Positions 1 through 5,468 of a stretch of 5,468 nucleotides of DNA are shown in pieces (the stretch's first letter is position 1; each line of letters begins with the position of its first letter). Under the pieces are notes generated by a model that saw only the letters and a list, made by a program, of their open reading frames with translations, was not told the origin of the DNA and did not search any database. The stretch comes from Clostridia bacterium. GTDB lineage: Bacteria; Bacillota_A; Clostridia; Christensenellales; Borkfalkiaceae. A program made the position numbers and the translations under genes. The stretch covers positions 1 through 5,468 of the forward strand of contig JAGASB010000026.1 in NCBI GenBank assembly GCA_017621955.1, read 5' to 3'.

Positions 1-86
1 CCTTCTGAAATGGTCTTTGCAACTTCTTCAACGGCTACGGCACTATCAAATTCCAAAACCGAACCGTCTTTTAACGTTACTTTCAT
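1..86 (-). CDS. thrS: Threonyl-tRNA synthetase, N-terminal fragment (cut by window start)
   Basis: Only the first 28 codons are present, beginning MKVTLKDGSVLEF and continuing into AVAVEEVAKTISE. This is the usual opening of the TGS domain at the N-terminus of bacterial threonyl-tRNA synthetase, the cytoplasmic enzyme that charges tRNA-Thr with threonine. Catalytic and editing domains lie outside the window. The start is fixed by an AGGAGG ribosome binding site (94-99) seven bases before the ATG. Identification rests on this short match plus a threonine-type T-box leader directly upstream (specifier ACC), which fits thrS independently. A TGS domain also occurs in Rel/SpoT and GTPases, but not at the very start of the protein behind a threonine T-box. 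The gene has its own promoter and follows the YtxC-like gene on the same strand. Confidence 0.88.
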   Translation of the reverse strand, partial: MKVTLKDGSVLEFDSAVAVEEVAKTISE

Positions 87-102
87 TATAATTCCTCCTA
101 AA

Positions 103-132
103 TAAAAAATCCTTAAAGCAACCGCTTTAAGG
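103..132 (-). terminator. T-box regulatory terminator of thrS
   Basis: On the minus strand CCTTAAAGC (124-132) and GCTTTAAGG (111-119) form a perfect 9-bp stem with a 4-base loop, followed by an ATTTTTT tract. Its left arm begins with the CCTT that the T-box antiterminator also needs, so the two folds exclude each other. It ends 17 bases before the thrS start codon. Confidence 0.92.
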
Positions 133-325
133 ACGAAATAATTTCCGCGTTTCCACCTTAATTGCCACGGACACCGTGACCACTCTTTCCCCTTAAAAGT
201 AAAGGGCTACTCTGCCTATGCGGTGGTTTCATTACCTTTTCCGTTTACGAAGTTTACACCGTCCCCCGCTCTCTGAAAAACTTTCAAGGTACTACTTGTC
301 CACAAATAACGACAAATTTATTTGT
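103..325 (-). promoter_or_regulatory. T-box riboswitch leader, threonine-specific, controlling thrS
   Basis: This untranslated leader senses uncharged tRNA-Thr and allows thrS transcription when threonine charging is low. Reading on the minus strand from the predicted transcript start near 325, the landmarks come in the right order: AGTA (293-296), the AGAGAG box (269-274), the GGTGTAAAC distal motif (252-260), then GAA followed by specifier codon ACC (225-227) and an A. Next are a small hairpin (189-206), a second hairpin CACGG/CCGTG (166-178), and the T-box sequence AAGGTGGAAACGCG (146-159). A competing antiterminator can form when AAGG pairs with CCTT of the terminator arm; its bulge TGGA (152-155) would pair with a UCCA tRNA end. 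The leader is compact, with no obvious room for the stem II elements of longer T-boxes. The tRNA match is inferred from the specifier, not tested. Confidence 0.93.
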
Positions 326-331
326 ATTATT

Positions 332-360
332 ATGTTACAACATAAAAATAATTTTGTCAA
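332..360 (-). promoter_or_regulatory. Promoter of the thrS T-box transcript
   Basis: A perfect -35 box TTGACA (355-360) is followed after 17 bases by the -10 box TAACAT (332-337), giving a predicted start near 325. The -35 box begins only four bases past the stop of the YtxC-like gene, with no terminator between, so thrS can be transcribed both from here and by read-through from the upstream genes. Confidence 0.8.
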
Positions 361-364
361 CCTT

Positions 365-1084
365 TTAATCACTATATCCGCTGGAAAAATATATTTTATC
401 GTTATAAAATTCTTTCAAATAAAATTCGTCTTCTTTGGGAATCAACCCGTTAAGCTCAACTTCACCGCAGTTAGAAAGCAGTACTTCCCTGACGATTTTT
501 AAGTTTTCACCACCTAAAAGCGTACACCTTTTTAATCGTCTATAATGACAATCGTAGACCTTGCCACAATCAACGTATACCCTCTTTTTCTTGTTTTCTA
601 ACAAATACGATATAAACTCTTTTAGTTGCGTATTCAAAAAACAAGTAGGAATATACGACACTACGTCGCACCACTTTTGCTTTAATGGTTTAAGCCTAAA
701 ATTAAATATCCCATCTACTGTCATTTCAAGATTGTTCTTTATTCTGTCAAAAGCATACTTCTTGTCATCGTCAAGGTCGGCGGCGATTAAACTTGCAAAT
801 AAAATTTCTTTTTCAGTTTCGTTTAAGCCACTTACCTTGACGTTTCTCTTTAAAAAATCGTATTTATACTTGATAGCAATTATTTCGGCTACTTTGTCGG
901 CAAGTTCAGCGTTTATTATATCAGAGTAATATTCGGGGCAATTTACTCTTAATACTGCTCTACCGTCAACGGTCATAGTTCTAACCGTGCAGTCAGCGTG
1001 CGTTAAAAGTTCACCCGTACTTGACTGAACGTATAACAAATTTCCGTCGTTTAATTTATTTTCTGTTATAGTTATTGAAGTCAT
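365..1084 (-). CDS. ytxC: YtxC-like putative sporulation protein
   Basis: The product is a soluble-looking 239-residue protein with no signal peptide or membrane segment. The region around residues 119-165 (LEMTVDGIFNFRLKPL, then a helix with LKEFISYLLE) resembles the conserved core of the YtxC family, where a DGF.xFRLK stretch is followed by a helix leading to the phrase around YVDCGKVYD. The end, with FYNDKIYFSSG, also fits. Bacillus subtilis has ytxC directly before thrS, the same order as here, and this supports the name. The family is called a putative sporulation protein; its molecular role is unknown to me. It looks shorter than the Bacillus protein. The ATG is the only usable start: an in-frame stop lies just upstream and the next Met is residue 37 or later. 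No good Shine-Dalgarno precedes it, only GGGG about 14 bases away, and it starts 22 bases after the ATPase stop, so translational coupling to the ATPase gene is possible. Confidence 0.68.
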   Translation of the reverse strand: MTSITITENKLNDGNLLYVQSSTGELLTHADCTVRTMTVDGRAVLRVNCPEYYSDIINAELADKVAEIIAIKYKYDFLKRNVKVSGLNETEKEILFASLIAADLDDDKKYAFDRIKNNLEMTVDGIFNFRLKPLKQKWCDVVSYIPTCFLNTQLKEFISYLLENKKKRVYVDCGKVYDCHYRRLKRCTLLGGENLKIVREVLLSNCGEVELNGLIPKEDEFYLKEFYNDKIYFSSGYSD

Positions 1085-1106
1085 ATTGTTTAGTTTACGC
1101 CCCGAA

Positions 1107-3746
1107 TTAAATTTTATTTATCGCAGTTGTTTTTTTTGTTACCGTTATCCTATAAATAAACTTATAAGCTTCTGAAACCACTATTATAGTTGAAGCGCAC
1201 GCTATGACTTTTAGCCAACTTAAAAAGCACATTGCATTTACGCCTAAAAGTGGTGAGAATACTTGAACCATAACAAAATGAACGATAAACACCGATGCAA
1301 AGGTAAACACCATAATCTTGTTTTTGCCTATACTTTTTAATATACTGTTAGAGCCTAATTCCCTACTATTAAAAGCATTAAACAGTTGAAATAGAATAAA
1401 TAAAGTAAACACAGCGTTTGTTAATTCGTTATCTTTAACGTGTAAAAAGTTTAGTGCGTACTGTAAAGACATAATGACAGCGACAAAAACGCCGTTAAAA
1501 ATTATTCGCATAAACATTTTAATACCAACTATTCCGTCCGTTCGTTTTACAGGCTTATTATTCATAAGTTTTGAACTTGCCGACTCCAACCCCAACGTTA
1601 GTGCCGGCGGTCCATCCATTATCAAATTCACCCACAAAAGTTGCAGGGTGTTAAATGGCGTTGGCATATCTAAAATTGCACAAACGGTTATAAAAAGCAG
1701 TGCCGATAAATTGACCGATAACTGAAAAAGAATAAACCGTTGTAAGTTTTTATAAACATTTCTACCAAAAGCCACGGCTTTTACAACGGTTGCGAAACTA
1801 TCGTCAAGAAGAACTATATCTGCGGCTTCTTTTGTAATTTCACTGCCAGAAATACCCATTGATATACCAACGTCAGCGTGCTTAATTGCGGGTGCATCGT
1901 TTATTCCGTCGCCCGTTACGGCAACAACTTCACCTATGCTTTTAAGCGCACGCACAACCCTTAGTTTTACTTTGGGGGTGCTTCTTGCTATAACTGAAAT
2001 TTTGGGTATTATTTTTTTCAACGTCTCGTCGTCTAACTTTTCAAGTTCGGAAGCGTTTATAACTTGACTTTGGTCAGTTGCAACGTTTAATTCTTTTGCA
2101 ACTGCAAACGCTGTTACTGCGTTGTCACCCGTTAAAATTTTTATCTTTATCCCTGCACGCTTACAATCTTTAACAGCCTTAAACACTTCTTTTCTTATTG
2201 GGTCGGCAATAGCAACGTACCCGTCGTAAACATACTTTTCATTTTCACTTCCGTCAAGGTGGGCAAAACATATAATTCGACGTGCCTTTTTTTGATGTGC
2301 TTCCATATCGCTTAAAAGTTTGTTTATCTGTGCTAAACTTAAACTACAAAGATTAAGAACTTTTTCGGGTGCACCCTTTATTAGTTTTCTTTCTATCGCA
2401 CCTACTTGTATAGTGGTTATCATTGTTTTATTTTCACTGCTAAAAGGTTGCCTAGATAAAACTTTATAATTTTTTCTATATTCATAGTATGGAACGTTAG
2501 GATTGCTGTTTATATAAGCGTTTAAAAGTGCACATTCGGTTGAACTGCCACGCATTTTCGTTTGCTTGTTTTTTATGGTTATATCAGCCGTTGAATTGCA
2601 TACGAAATTTTGATAAACTACTTCTGATTTAATATCTTTGGGCGAAATGCAAAATTCGTTTAAACAAACGCTTACTACCGTCATTTTATTTTGAGTTAGT
2701 GTGCCTGTTTTGTCTGAACATATAACGCTAACTGCACCAGTGGTTTCAGTTGCCGTCATCTTTTTTATAAGAGCATTGCCCTTTGCAAGTTTAATCATAT
2801 TTAACGCTAGCGATACCGCAACAATGGTAGGCAAACCTTCGGGGACGGCAGCAACTATTAGCACTATGCACGAAATAAATAGTTCTTGTATCCCTTCAAA
2901 ACTTAATGCACCCGAAAGGGCAAGCCTTACAACCGATATTATAAATACCGATATTGCACTTACTGCACCGACTATGGTTATGGTTTTACCAAGTTTAAAT
3001 AACTTTGTTTGTAACGGTGATGAACTTTCTTTTTCTGTTAAAAGTTCGCCTGCAATAGAGCCTATTTCTGTTTTATCGCCTATTGCAGTCACTATCATTT
3101 TTCCGTTACCACCCGTAACGAAAGTTCCCGAATACACGCAATTTTTACGTTCTGCAAGTGGGGATTTTTCATCAAGCACTACAAAACTGTCCTTTTTTGT
3201 CGGAACGCTTTCGCCCGTAAGTGCAGATTCATCAACGTATAATTCTTCACAGTAAATTAGTCTTCCGTCCGCAATTATTTTATCACCGCTTTCTATTATA
3301 AGAACGTCGCCAACGATAACGTCTGCTTGGCTCACCGTAATCACTCTACCCGACCTTATTACCCTTACGGCAACGTTGTCGTAAATTCTATTTAACGCTT
3401 CAAACGCCTTTTGTGAACTGCCCTCCATAATAAGTGTTATCGACACGGATAAAAGTACTGCAAAAAGTATGCCTACACATTCAGAAAAATCACCTTCGCC
3501 CGTCTTTAAAAATTTACCGATATTTGTACCAAAGGTAATTACAAAGCCAAAAAGCAATATTATTAGCATAGGCTCTTTAAAAGCCGAAAAGAATCTTGAC
3601 ATAAAACTGCGTTTTTTCTTTTTGGTCAAAACGTTTCTGCCGTATTTTAACGCATTTTCCCTATAAAGTTTATCCGTCAAACCTTTATTTTTGTCCGTGT
3701 TAAACTTTTGACAGACAAATTCTATACTTTTGTCGTGAAATGCCAT
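1107..3746 (-). CDS. Calcium-transporting P-type ATPase (P2-type, PMCA-like site)
   Basis: The product is an integral membrane pump of 879 residues that would use ATP to export Ca2+ from the cytoplasm. Numbered from the ATG, it has an N-terminal cation ATPase domain (residues about 5-65), M1-M2 (about 60-108), actuator domain with TGES (177-180), M3-M4 (about 255-318) with PEGLP (302-306), and the phosphorylation site DKTGTLT with Asp345. KGAPE (457-461) lies in the nucleotide domain, then DPIR (515-518), TGDN (539-542), TGDGINDAP (611-619), and M5-M10 to about residue 865. Calcium ligands Glu303 in M4 and Asn707/Asp711 in M6 (LLWVNLIMDG) are kept. The M5 glutamate of SERCA is Ala682, and the M8 glutamate is Gln787, as in plasma-membrane pumps, so one Ca2+ per cycle is inferred. 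Length is normal for bacterial Ca2+-ATPases, and there is no C-terminal regulatory extension. The start is the ATG, not the GTG two codons earlier, which overlaps the ribosome binding site. No convincing promoter was found upstream; TATATT at 3790-3795 is a weak -10 candidate. Confidence 0.95.
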   Translation of the reverse strand: MAFHDKSIEFVCQKFNTDKNKGLTDKLYRENALKYGRNVLTKKKKRSFMSRFFSAFKEPMLIILLFGFVITFGTNIGKFLKTGEGDFSECVGILFAVLLSVSITLIMEGSSQKAFEALNRIYDNVAVRVIRSGRVITVSQADVIVGDVLIIESGDKIIADGRLIYCEELYVDESALTGESVPTKKDSFVVLDEKSPLAERKNCVYSGTFVTGGNGKMIVTAIGDKTEIGSIAGELLTEKESSSPLQTKLFKLGKTITIVGAVSAISVFIISVVRLALSGALSFEGIQELFISCIVLIVAAVPEGLPTIVAVSLALNMIKLAKGNALIKKMTATETTGAVSVICSDKTGTLTQNKMTVVSVCLNEFCISPKDIKSEVVYQNFVCNSTADITIKNKQTKMRGSSTECALLNAYINSNPNVPYYEYRKNYKVLSRQPFSSENKTMITTIQVGAIERKLIKGAPEKVLNLCSLSLAQINKLLSDMEAHQKKARRIICFAHLDGSENEKYVYDGYVAIADPIRKEVFKAVKDCKRAGIKIKILTGDNAVTAFAVAKELNVATDQSQVINASELEKLDDETLKKIIPKISVIARSTPKVKLRVVRALKSIGEVVAVTGDGINDAPAIKHADVGISMGISGSEITKEAADIVLLDDSFATVVKAVAFGRNVYKNLQRFILFQLSVNLSALLFITVCAILDMPTPFNTLQLLWVNLIMDGPPALTLGLESASSKLMNNKPVKRTDGIVGIKMFMRIIFNGVFVAVIMSLQYALNFLHVKDNELTNAVFTLFILFQLFNAFNSRELGSNSILKSIGKNKIMVFTFASVFIVHFVMVQVFSPLLGVNAMCFLSWLKVIACASTIIVVSEAYKFIYRITVTKKTTAINKI

Positions 3747-3751
3747 ACCCA

Positions 3752-3756
3752 CCTCC
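3752..3756 (-). promoter_or_regulatory. Ribosome binding site of the Ca2+-ATPase gene (decides the start)
   Basis: GGAGG on the minus strand stands five bases before the ATG at 3746-3744. The longer reading frame would begin at GTG (3752-3750), whose first G is the last base of this same GGAGG. A ribosome cannot pair with GGAGG and start there, so the ATG is chosen. Confidence 0.85.
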
Positions 3757-3806
3757 GCAAAGATACTTTAATTTATGCAAAAAAAAGTGAATATATGATT
3801 TGCACG

Positions 3807-3836
3807 TTGGACAAACTTAAAAAAATGTGATAAACT
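3807..3836 (+). promoter_or_regulatory. Promoter of the phosphoribosyltransferase gene
   Basis: The -35 box TTGGAC (3807-3812) is followed by an 18-base spacer and the -10 box TAACT-like TAAACT (3831-3836). TG at 3828-3829 gives an extended -10 element. The predicted start is near 3843, leaving a leader of about 23 bases before the ATG at 3866. The site lies in the divergent region shared with the Ca2+-ATPase gene. Confidence 0.6.
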
Positions 3837-3865
3837 ATTTATATAGAACTTATGAGGAGAAAAAA

Positions 3866-4405
3866 ATGAATGATTTTTTTGAGGTTGACATTAAGGGCAT
3901 AAATGCCAAACTTCCTATTTTACAGTTGCCCAGCGGTATTCATATTGCGTTCTTTAATTTGCACGGCGACACTGCCCTCACCGAACATTGCGGAAAGGAA
4001 ATTGCAAAAAAAATTAAAGATAGTGAAGTTTTAATTACAGCAGAATCAAAAGGCTTACAACTAACTCACGTCGTTGCTCGTGAACTTAATATGCCCTTTT
4101 ACGCTGTTGCAAGAAAGTCTAAAAAACTTTATATGCAAGACGGAATTTCTATCAGTTACGGAACTTCTATAACAACGGGTAAAGCACAAGAATTTTACCT
4201 TTCTAAACACGACGTTGACTTGATTAAAGGCAAAAAGGTAGCTATTATCGATGACGTTGTATCGACTGGTGAAAGTTTAAAAGGTCTTGAAGAACTTGTT
4301 AAAAAAGCAGGTGGAATCATTACTGAAAAACTTTTCGTTTTAGCAGAAGGCGAAGCTAAAAATAGAAGCGACGTTACCTACCTTGCATCAATACCTCTAC
4401 TATAA
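3866..4405 (+). CDS. Adenine phosphoribosyltransferase-like protein (type I PRTase)
   Basis: This is a cytoplasmic enzyme of 179 residues from the type I phosphoribosyltransferase fold, which transfers ribose phosphate from PRPP to a nitrogenous base. The PRPP-binding signature VAIIDDVVSTGES (125-137, with Asp129/Asp130 and Thr134-Gly135) is clear. LITAESKG (56-63) fits the pyrophosphate loop of adenine phosphoribosyltransferases, and ARKSKKLYM (82-90) resembles their RK.GKLP segment. The adenine enzyme's usual N-terminal phrase (PDFPKxGIxFxD) is missing; the protein starts MNDFFEVDIKG and ends YLASIPLL. It therefore looks like a sister group often annotated as Apt, and adenine salvage is only inferred. 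The start is the ATG with GAGGAG (3854-3859) six bases before it; an upstream in-frame GTG at 3827 lies inside the promoter and is rejected. It is a single-gene unit, with its own promoter and terminator. Confidence 0.88.
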   Translation: MNDFFEVDIKGINAKLPILQLPSGIHIAFFNLHGDTALTEHCGKEIAKKIKDSEVLITAESKGLQLTHVVARELNMPFYAVARKSKKLYMQDGISISYGTSITTGKAQEFYLSKHDVDLIKGKKVAIIDDVVSTGESLKGLEELVKKAGGIITEKLFVLAEGEAKNRSDVTYLASIPLL

Positions 4406-4411
4406 AAAAAT

Positions 4412-4437
4412 AAACGCGCCCAAATGGGTGCGTTTTT
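4412..4437 (+). terminator. Intrinsic terminator after the phosphoribosyltransferase gene
   Basis: AAACGCGCCC (4412-4421) and GGGTGCGTTT (4426-4435) form a 10-bp stem with one G-U pair and an AAAT loop, followed by more T. It begins six bases after the stop codon. A run of A at 4404-4410 supplies a T tract on the other strand, so it could also stop minus-strand transcription running past the small RNA's own terminator. Confidence 0.88.
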
Positions 4438-4442
4438 AAAAG

Positions 4443-4466
4443 GAAAAAACGCCGAACAATCGACGT
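4443..4466 (-). terminator. Intrinsic terminator of the candidate small RNA
   Basis: On the minus strand ACGTCGA (4460-4466) pairs with TTCGGCGT over seven positions, one of them G-U, around a short TTGT loop, followed by TTTTTT (4444-4449). It points toward the phosphoribosyltransferase gene and stands back to back with that gene's terminator, the usual layout between two converging transcripts. Confidence 0.72.
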
Positions 4467-4534
4467 CTTCTCCCAGGAAAAAGTTTATTGAGAGTGTGGG
4501 CTGGTTTATTGTAAAAGGTCTCATCCCCTTTTAC
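4443..4534 (-). ncRNA. Candidate small RNA, about 92 nt, family not recognised
   Basis: This stretch between two plus-strand genes has all the parts of a separate minus-strand transcript. An extended -10 promoter places the start near 4534. There the RNA would begin exactly with a perfect 8-bp hairpin, GUAAAAGG (4527-4534) pairing with CCUUUUAC (4511-4518) around the loop GGAUGAGA. A central segment follows (about 4467-4510) containing CCCA and UGGG or CCAG and CUGG, each able to pair over the middle. The transcript ends with an intrinsic terminator at 4443-4466. The loop bases UGAGA (4519-4523) are complementary to UCUCA (4489-4493), which could make a pseudoknot. It has no downstream gene on its strand, so it is more likely a free RNA than a leader. 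I could not match it to 6S RNA, SRP RNA or a known riboswitch. Expression is inferred only. Confidence 0.55.
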
Positions 4535-4540
4535 ACCCTT

Positions 4541-4549
4541 ATAATAACA
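4541..4549 (-). promoter_or_regulatory. Extended -10 promoter of the candidate small RNA
   Basis: The minus strand reads TGTTATTAT: TG one base before TATTAT (4541-4546), which differs from TATAAT at one base. The region 16-18 bases upstream has no good -35 box, so the extended -10 element would have to carry the activity. The predicted start, about seven bases downstream, is the first base of the 5' hairpin. Confidence 0.5.
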
Positions 4550-4613
4550 AACGAAACTTGAATTTTTATTGAAAATATTTAAATTTTTAAAAAAATATTT
4601 TTTATGCTTTTTT

Positions 4614-4653
4614 TTGATTTTTTAAGTAATTTTCAATATATATAAGATATAAT
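4614..4653 (+). promoter_or_regulatory. Promoter(s) of the two-component operon
   Basis: Two overlapping readings are possible. TTGATT (4614-4619), a 17-base spacer and TATATA (4637-4642) would start near 4649, giving a leader of about 11 bases. A perfect TATAAT (4648-4653) without a good -35 box would start at or next to the ATG at 4660. The surrounding 4555-4659 is nearly pure A and T, with no further gene or hairpin that I can support. Confidence 0.5.
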
Positions 4654-4659
4654 TAGACT

Positions 4660-5331
4660 ATGAAAATTTTAATTGTTGACGACGAAAGACAGCTTACCGA
4701 TGCCGTTGCCGTAATCTTAAAACAGAATAATTATCTTGTCGACTGTGCCTATAACGGTGAAGACGGCTTAGACCACGCCCTATCTGGTGTTTACGACCTA
4801 ATAATTTTGGACGTAATGATGCCAAAAATGGACGGCTTTACTATGCTTAAACTTTTAAGAAGACACAAAGTTGACGTTCCCGTGTTAATGCTCTCTGCTA
4901 AATCCGAAACTTCGGATAAAATTGAAGGGCTTAACTACGGTGCAGACGATTATATGACCAAGCCGTTTAATAGCGAAGAACTTATCGCACGAATAAAGGC
5001 GCTTTTAAGACGTAAAGAAAAATTTACGGGCGACGTTTTGTCTTTTGGTGATATTTCACTAGACAGAGATACTTTTGAACTTGTTAAAGACAATAAGAAA
5101 ATTGCTCTTGGCAAAAAAGAATACCAAATTCTTGAAATGCTTATGCTAAACGATGGCAAAAGCATTGACAAAGAGAGATTTATAGAAAAAATTTGGGGTT
5201 ACGATACCGAAGCCGAATATAACACGATTGAAGTGTACGTTTCGTTTTTAAGAAAGAAACTTAACGCCGTTGGCGCTAATACTGAAATTAAGTCTATCCG
5301 TGGTATCGGCTATACCCTTGGGAGCCGTTAA
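4660..5331 (+). CDS. OmpR/PhoB-family response regulator
   Basis: A cytoplasmic DNA-binding protein of 223 residues, the normal size for the family. The receiver domain covers residues 1-115: acidic pair Asp7-Asp8 in ILIVDDE, phospho-acceptor Asp51 in LILDVMMPKMDG, the switch Ser79 in MLSA, and Lys101 in MTKPF. A winged-helix DNA-binding domain follows at about 126-221, with the family's recognition region (EYNTIEVYVSFLRKKL) and the end phrase IRGIGYTL. Phosphorylation by the kinase encoded next should turn it into a transcription regulator. The start at MKILIVDD is certain from the protein, yet no Shine-Dalgarno is visible and a TATAAT lies only six bases before the ATG. It is the first gene of an operon; the stop TAA is directly followed by the kinase ATG. 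The signal and target genes cannot be inferred here. Confidence 0.95.
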   Translation: MKILIVDDERQLTDAVAVILKQNNYLVDCAYNGEDGLDHALSGVYDLIILDVMMPKMDGFTMLKLLRRHKVDVPVLMLSAKSETSDKIEGLNYGADDYMTKPFNSEELIARIKALLRRKEKFTGDVLSFGDISLDRDTFELVKDNKKIALGKKEYQILEMLMLNDGKSIDKERFIEKIWGYDTEAEYNTIEVYVSFLRKKLNAVGANTEIKSIRGIGYTLGSR

Positions 5332-5468
5332 ATGATAAGAAAAGCGCAAATAAAATTCATTGCTATAATAATGTCTATTTTGTTGTGCGTTTTTATGGTC
5401 ATTTTCGGCGTTACCCTTTACATCTTAAAAAGCGTAAACGAAGCGGCGATTGAAAGAACTCTTGATAA
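5332..5468 (+). CDS. Sensor histidine kinase, N-terminal fragment (cut by window end)
   Basis: The frame begins with ATG immediately after the response regulator's TAA, with GGGAG (5320-5324) seven bases upstream as ribosome binding site, and stays open to the window end (45 full codons). The visible protein starts MIRKAQIKFIAIIM and has one strongly hydrophobic segment at about residues 8-33 behind positively charged residues, ending in LKSVNEAAIERTLD. That is the expected first membrane helix, N-terminus inside, leading into an extracytoplasmic sensor region. No HAMP, His box or ATPase domain is in view, so the kinase call relies on its position directly behind an OmpR-type regulator in a tightly coupled operon and on this membrane start. 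The signal it senses is unknown. Confidence 0.8.
   Translation, partial: MIRKAQIKFIAIIMSILLCVFMVIFGVTLYILKSVNEAAIERTLD

Noticed and set aside
218..502. A 94-codon plus-strand open frame
   Set aside because: It crosses the T-box leader, the thrS promoter and the end of the YtxC-like gene on the opposite strand, and its translation resembles nothing I know.
2701..3255. A 184-codon plus-strand open frame
   Set aside because: It lies wholly antisense to the Ca2+-ATPase catalytic and membrane region, which has full motif support; the open frame is a by-product of that gene's codon use. Shorter opposite-strand frames at 561-929, 1474-1725, 3469-3666 and 4950-5171 were dropped for the same reason.
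3758..3815. A sigma-A promoter for the Ca2+-ATPase gene
   Set aside because: TATATT (3790-3795) and a TGCATAAAT stretch (3771-3779 region) are possible -10 boxes, but neither has an acceptable -35 box at 16-18 bases, so no separate call is made.
3827..3865. GTG start adding 13 residues to the phosphoribosyltransferase
   Set aside because: It falls inside the predicted -10 region and has no ribosome binding site, while the ATG at 3866 has a well-placed GAGGAG.
4378..4524. A 48-codon minus-strand frame starting ATG inside the candidate small RNA
   Set aside because: Its only upstream purine-rich bases touch the start codon, it runs straight through both terminators and ends antisense to the phosphoribosyltransferase gene, so its reading is most likely chance.
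4443..4534. Reading the small RNA as 6S RNA or SRP RNA
   Set aside because: It is too short and lacks the long duplex with central bubble of 6S RNA and the conserved GGAA-type apical loop of SRP RNA.

Overview
The window reads as a piece of chromosome from a low-GC Gram-positive bacterium, most likely an (uncultured) member of the Clostridia. The evidence is strongly AT-rich intergenic DNA, sigma-A type promoters, GGAGG-type ribosome binding sites, a T-box leader in front of threonyl-tRNA synthetase, and a YtxC-family gene next to thrS, an order also known from Bacillus. I see no insertion sequence, phage gene, CRISPR array, tRNA or rRNA. The genus cannot be told from this sequence.

Left part (1-3746), minus strand: a gene for a P-type Ca2+-ATPase is followed after 22 bases by a YtxC-like gene. 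Just past its stop lies a consensus promoter, then a threonine-specific T-box riboswitch with its terminator, then the first 28 codons of thrS, which runs off the window. The ATPase and ytxC can form one transcript; thrS has its own promoter and is controlled by uncharged tRNA-Thr. The ATPase keeps all catalytic motifs, but its membrane residues match a single calcium site, as in plasma-membrane calcium pumps.

Middle part (3747-4659): a divergent intergenic region carries the promoter of a plus-strand gene for an adenine-phosphoribosyltransferase-like enzyme, which ends in a clear intrinsic terminator. Between it and the next gene is a stretch of about 220 bases without a protein gene. Read on the minus strand it looks like a self-contained small RNA gene of about 92 nt: extended -10 promoter, a perfect 8-bp hairpin at the predicted 5' end, and its own intrinsic terminator placed back to back with that of the phosphoribosyltransferase gene. 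I do not recognise the RNA family, and this is the most interesting item in the window.

Right part (4660-5468), plus strand: a two-component system begins with an OmpR/PhoB-type response regulator, apparently translated from an mRNA with almost no leader and no Shine-Dalgarno sequence. The start of its sensor kinase follows immediately and is cut by the window end. No target of this system can be read from the window.
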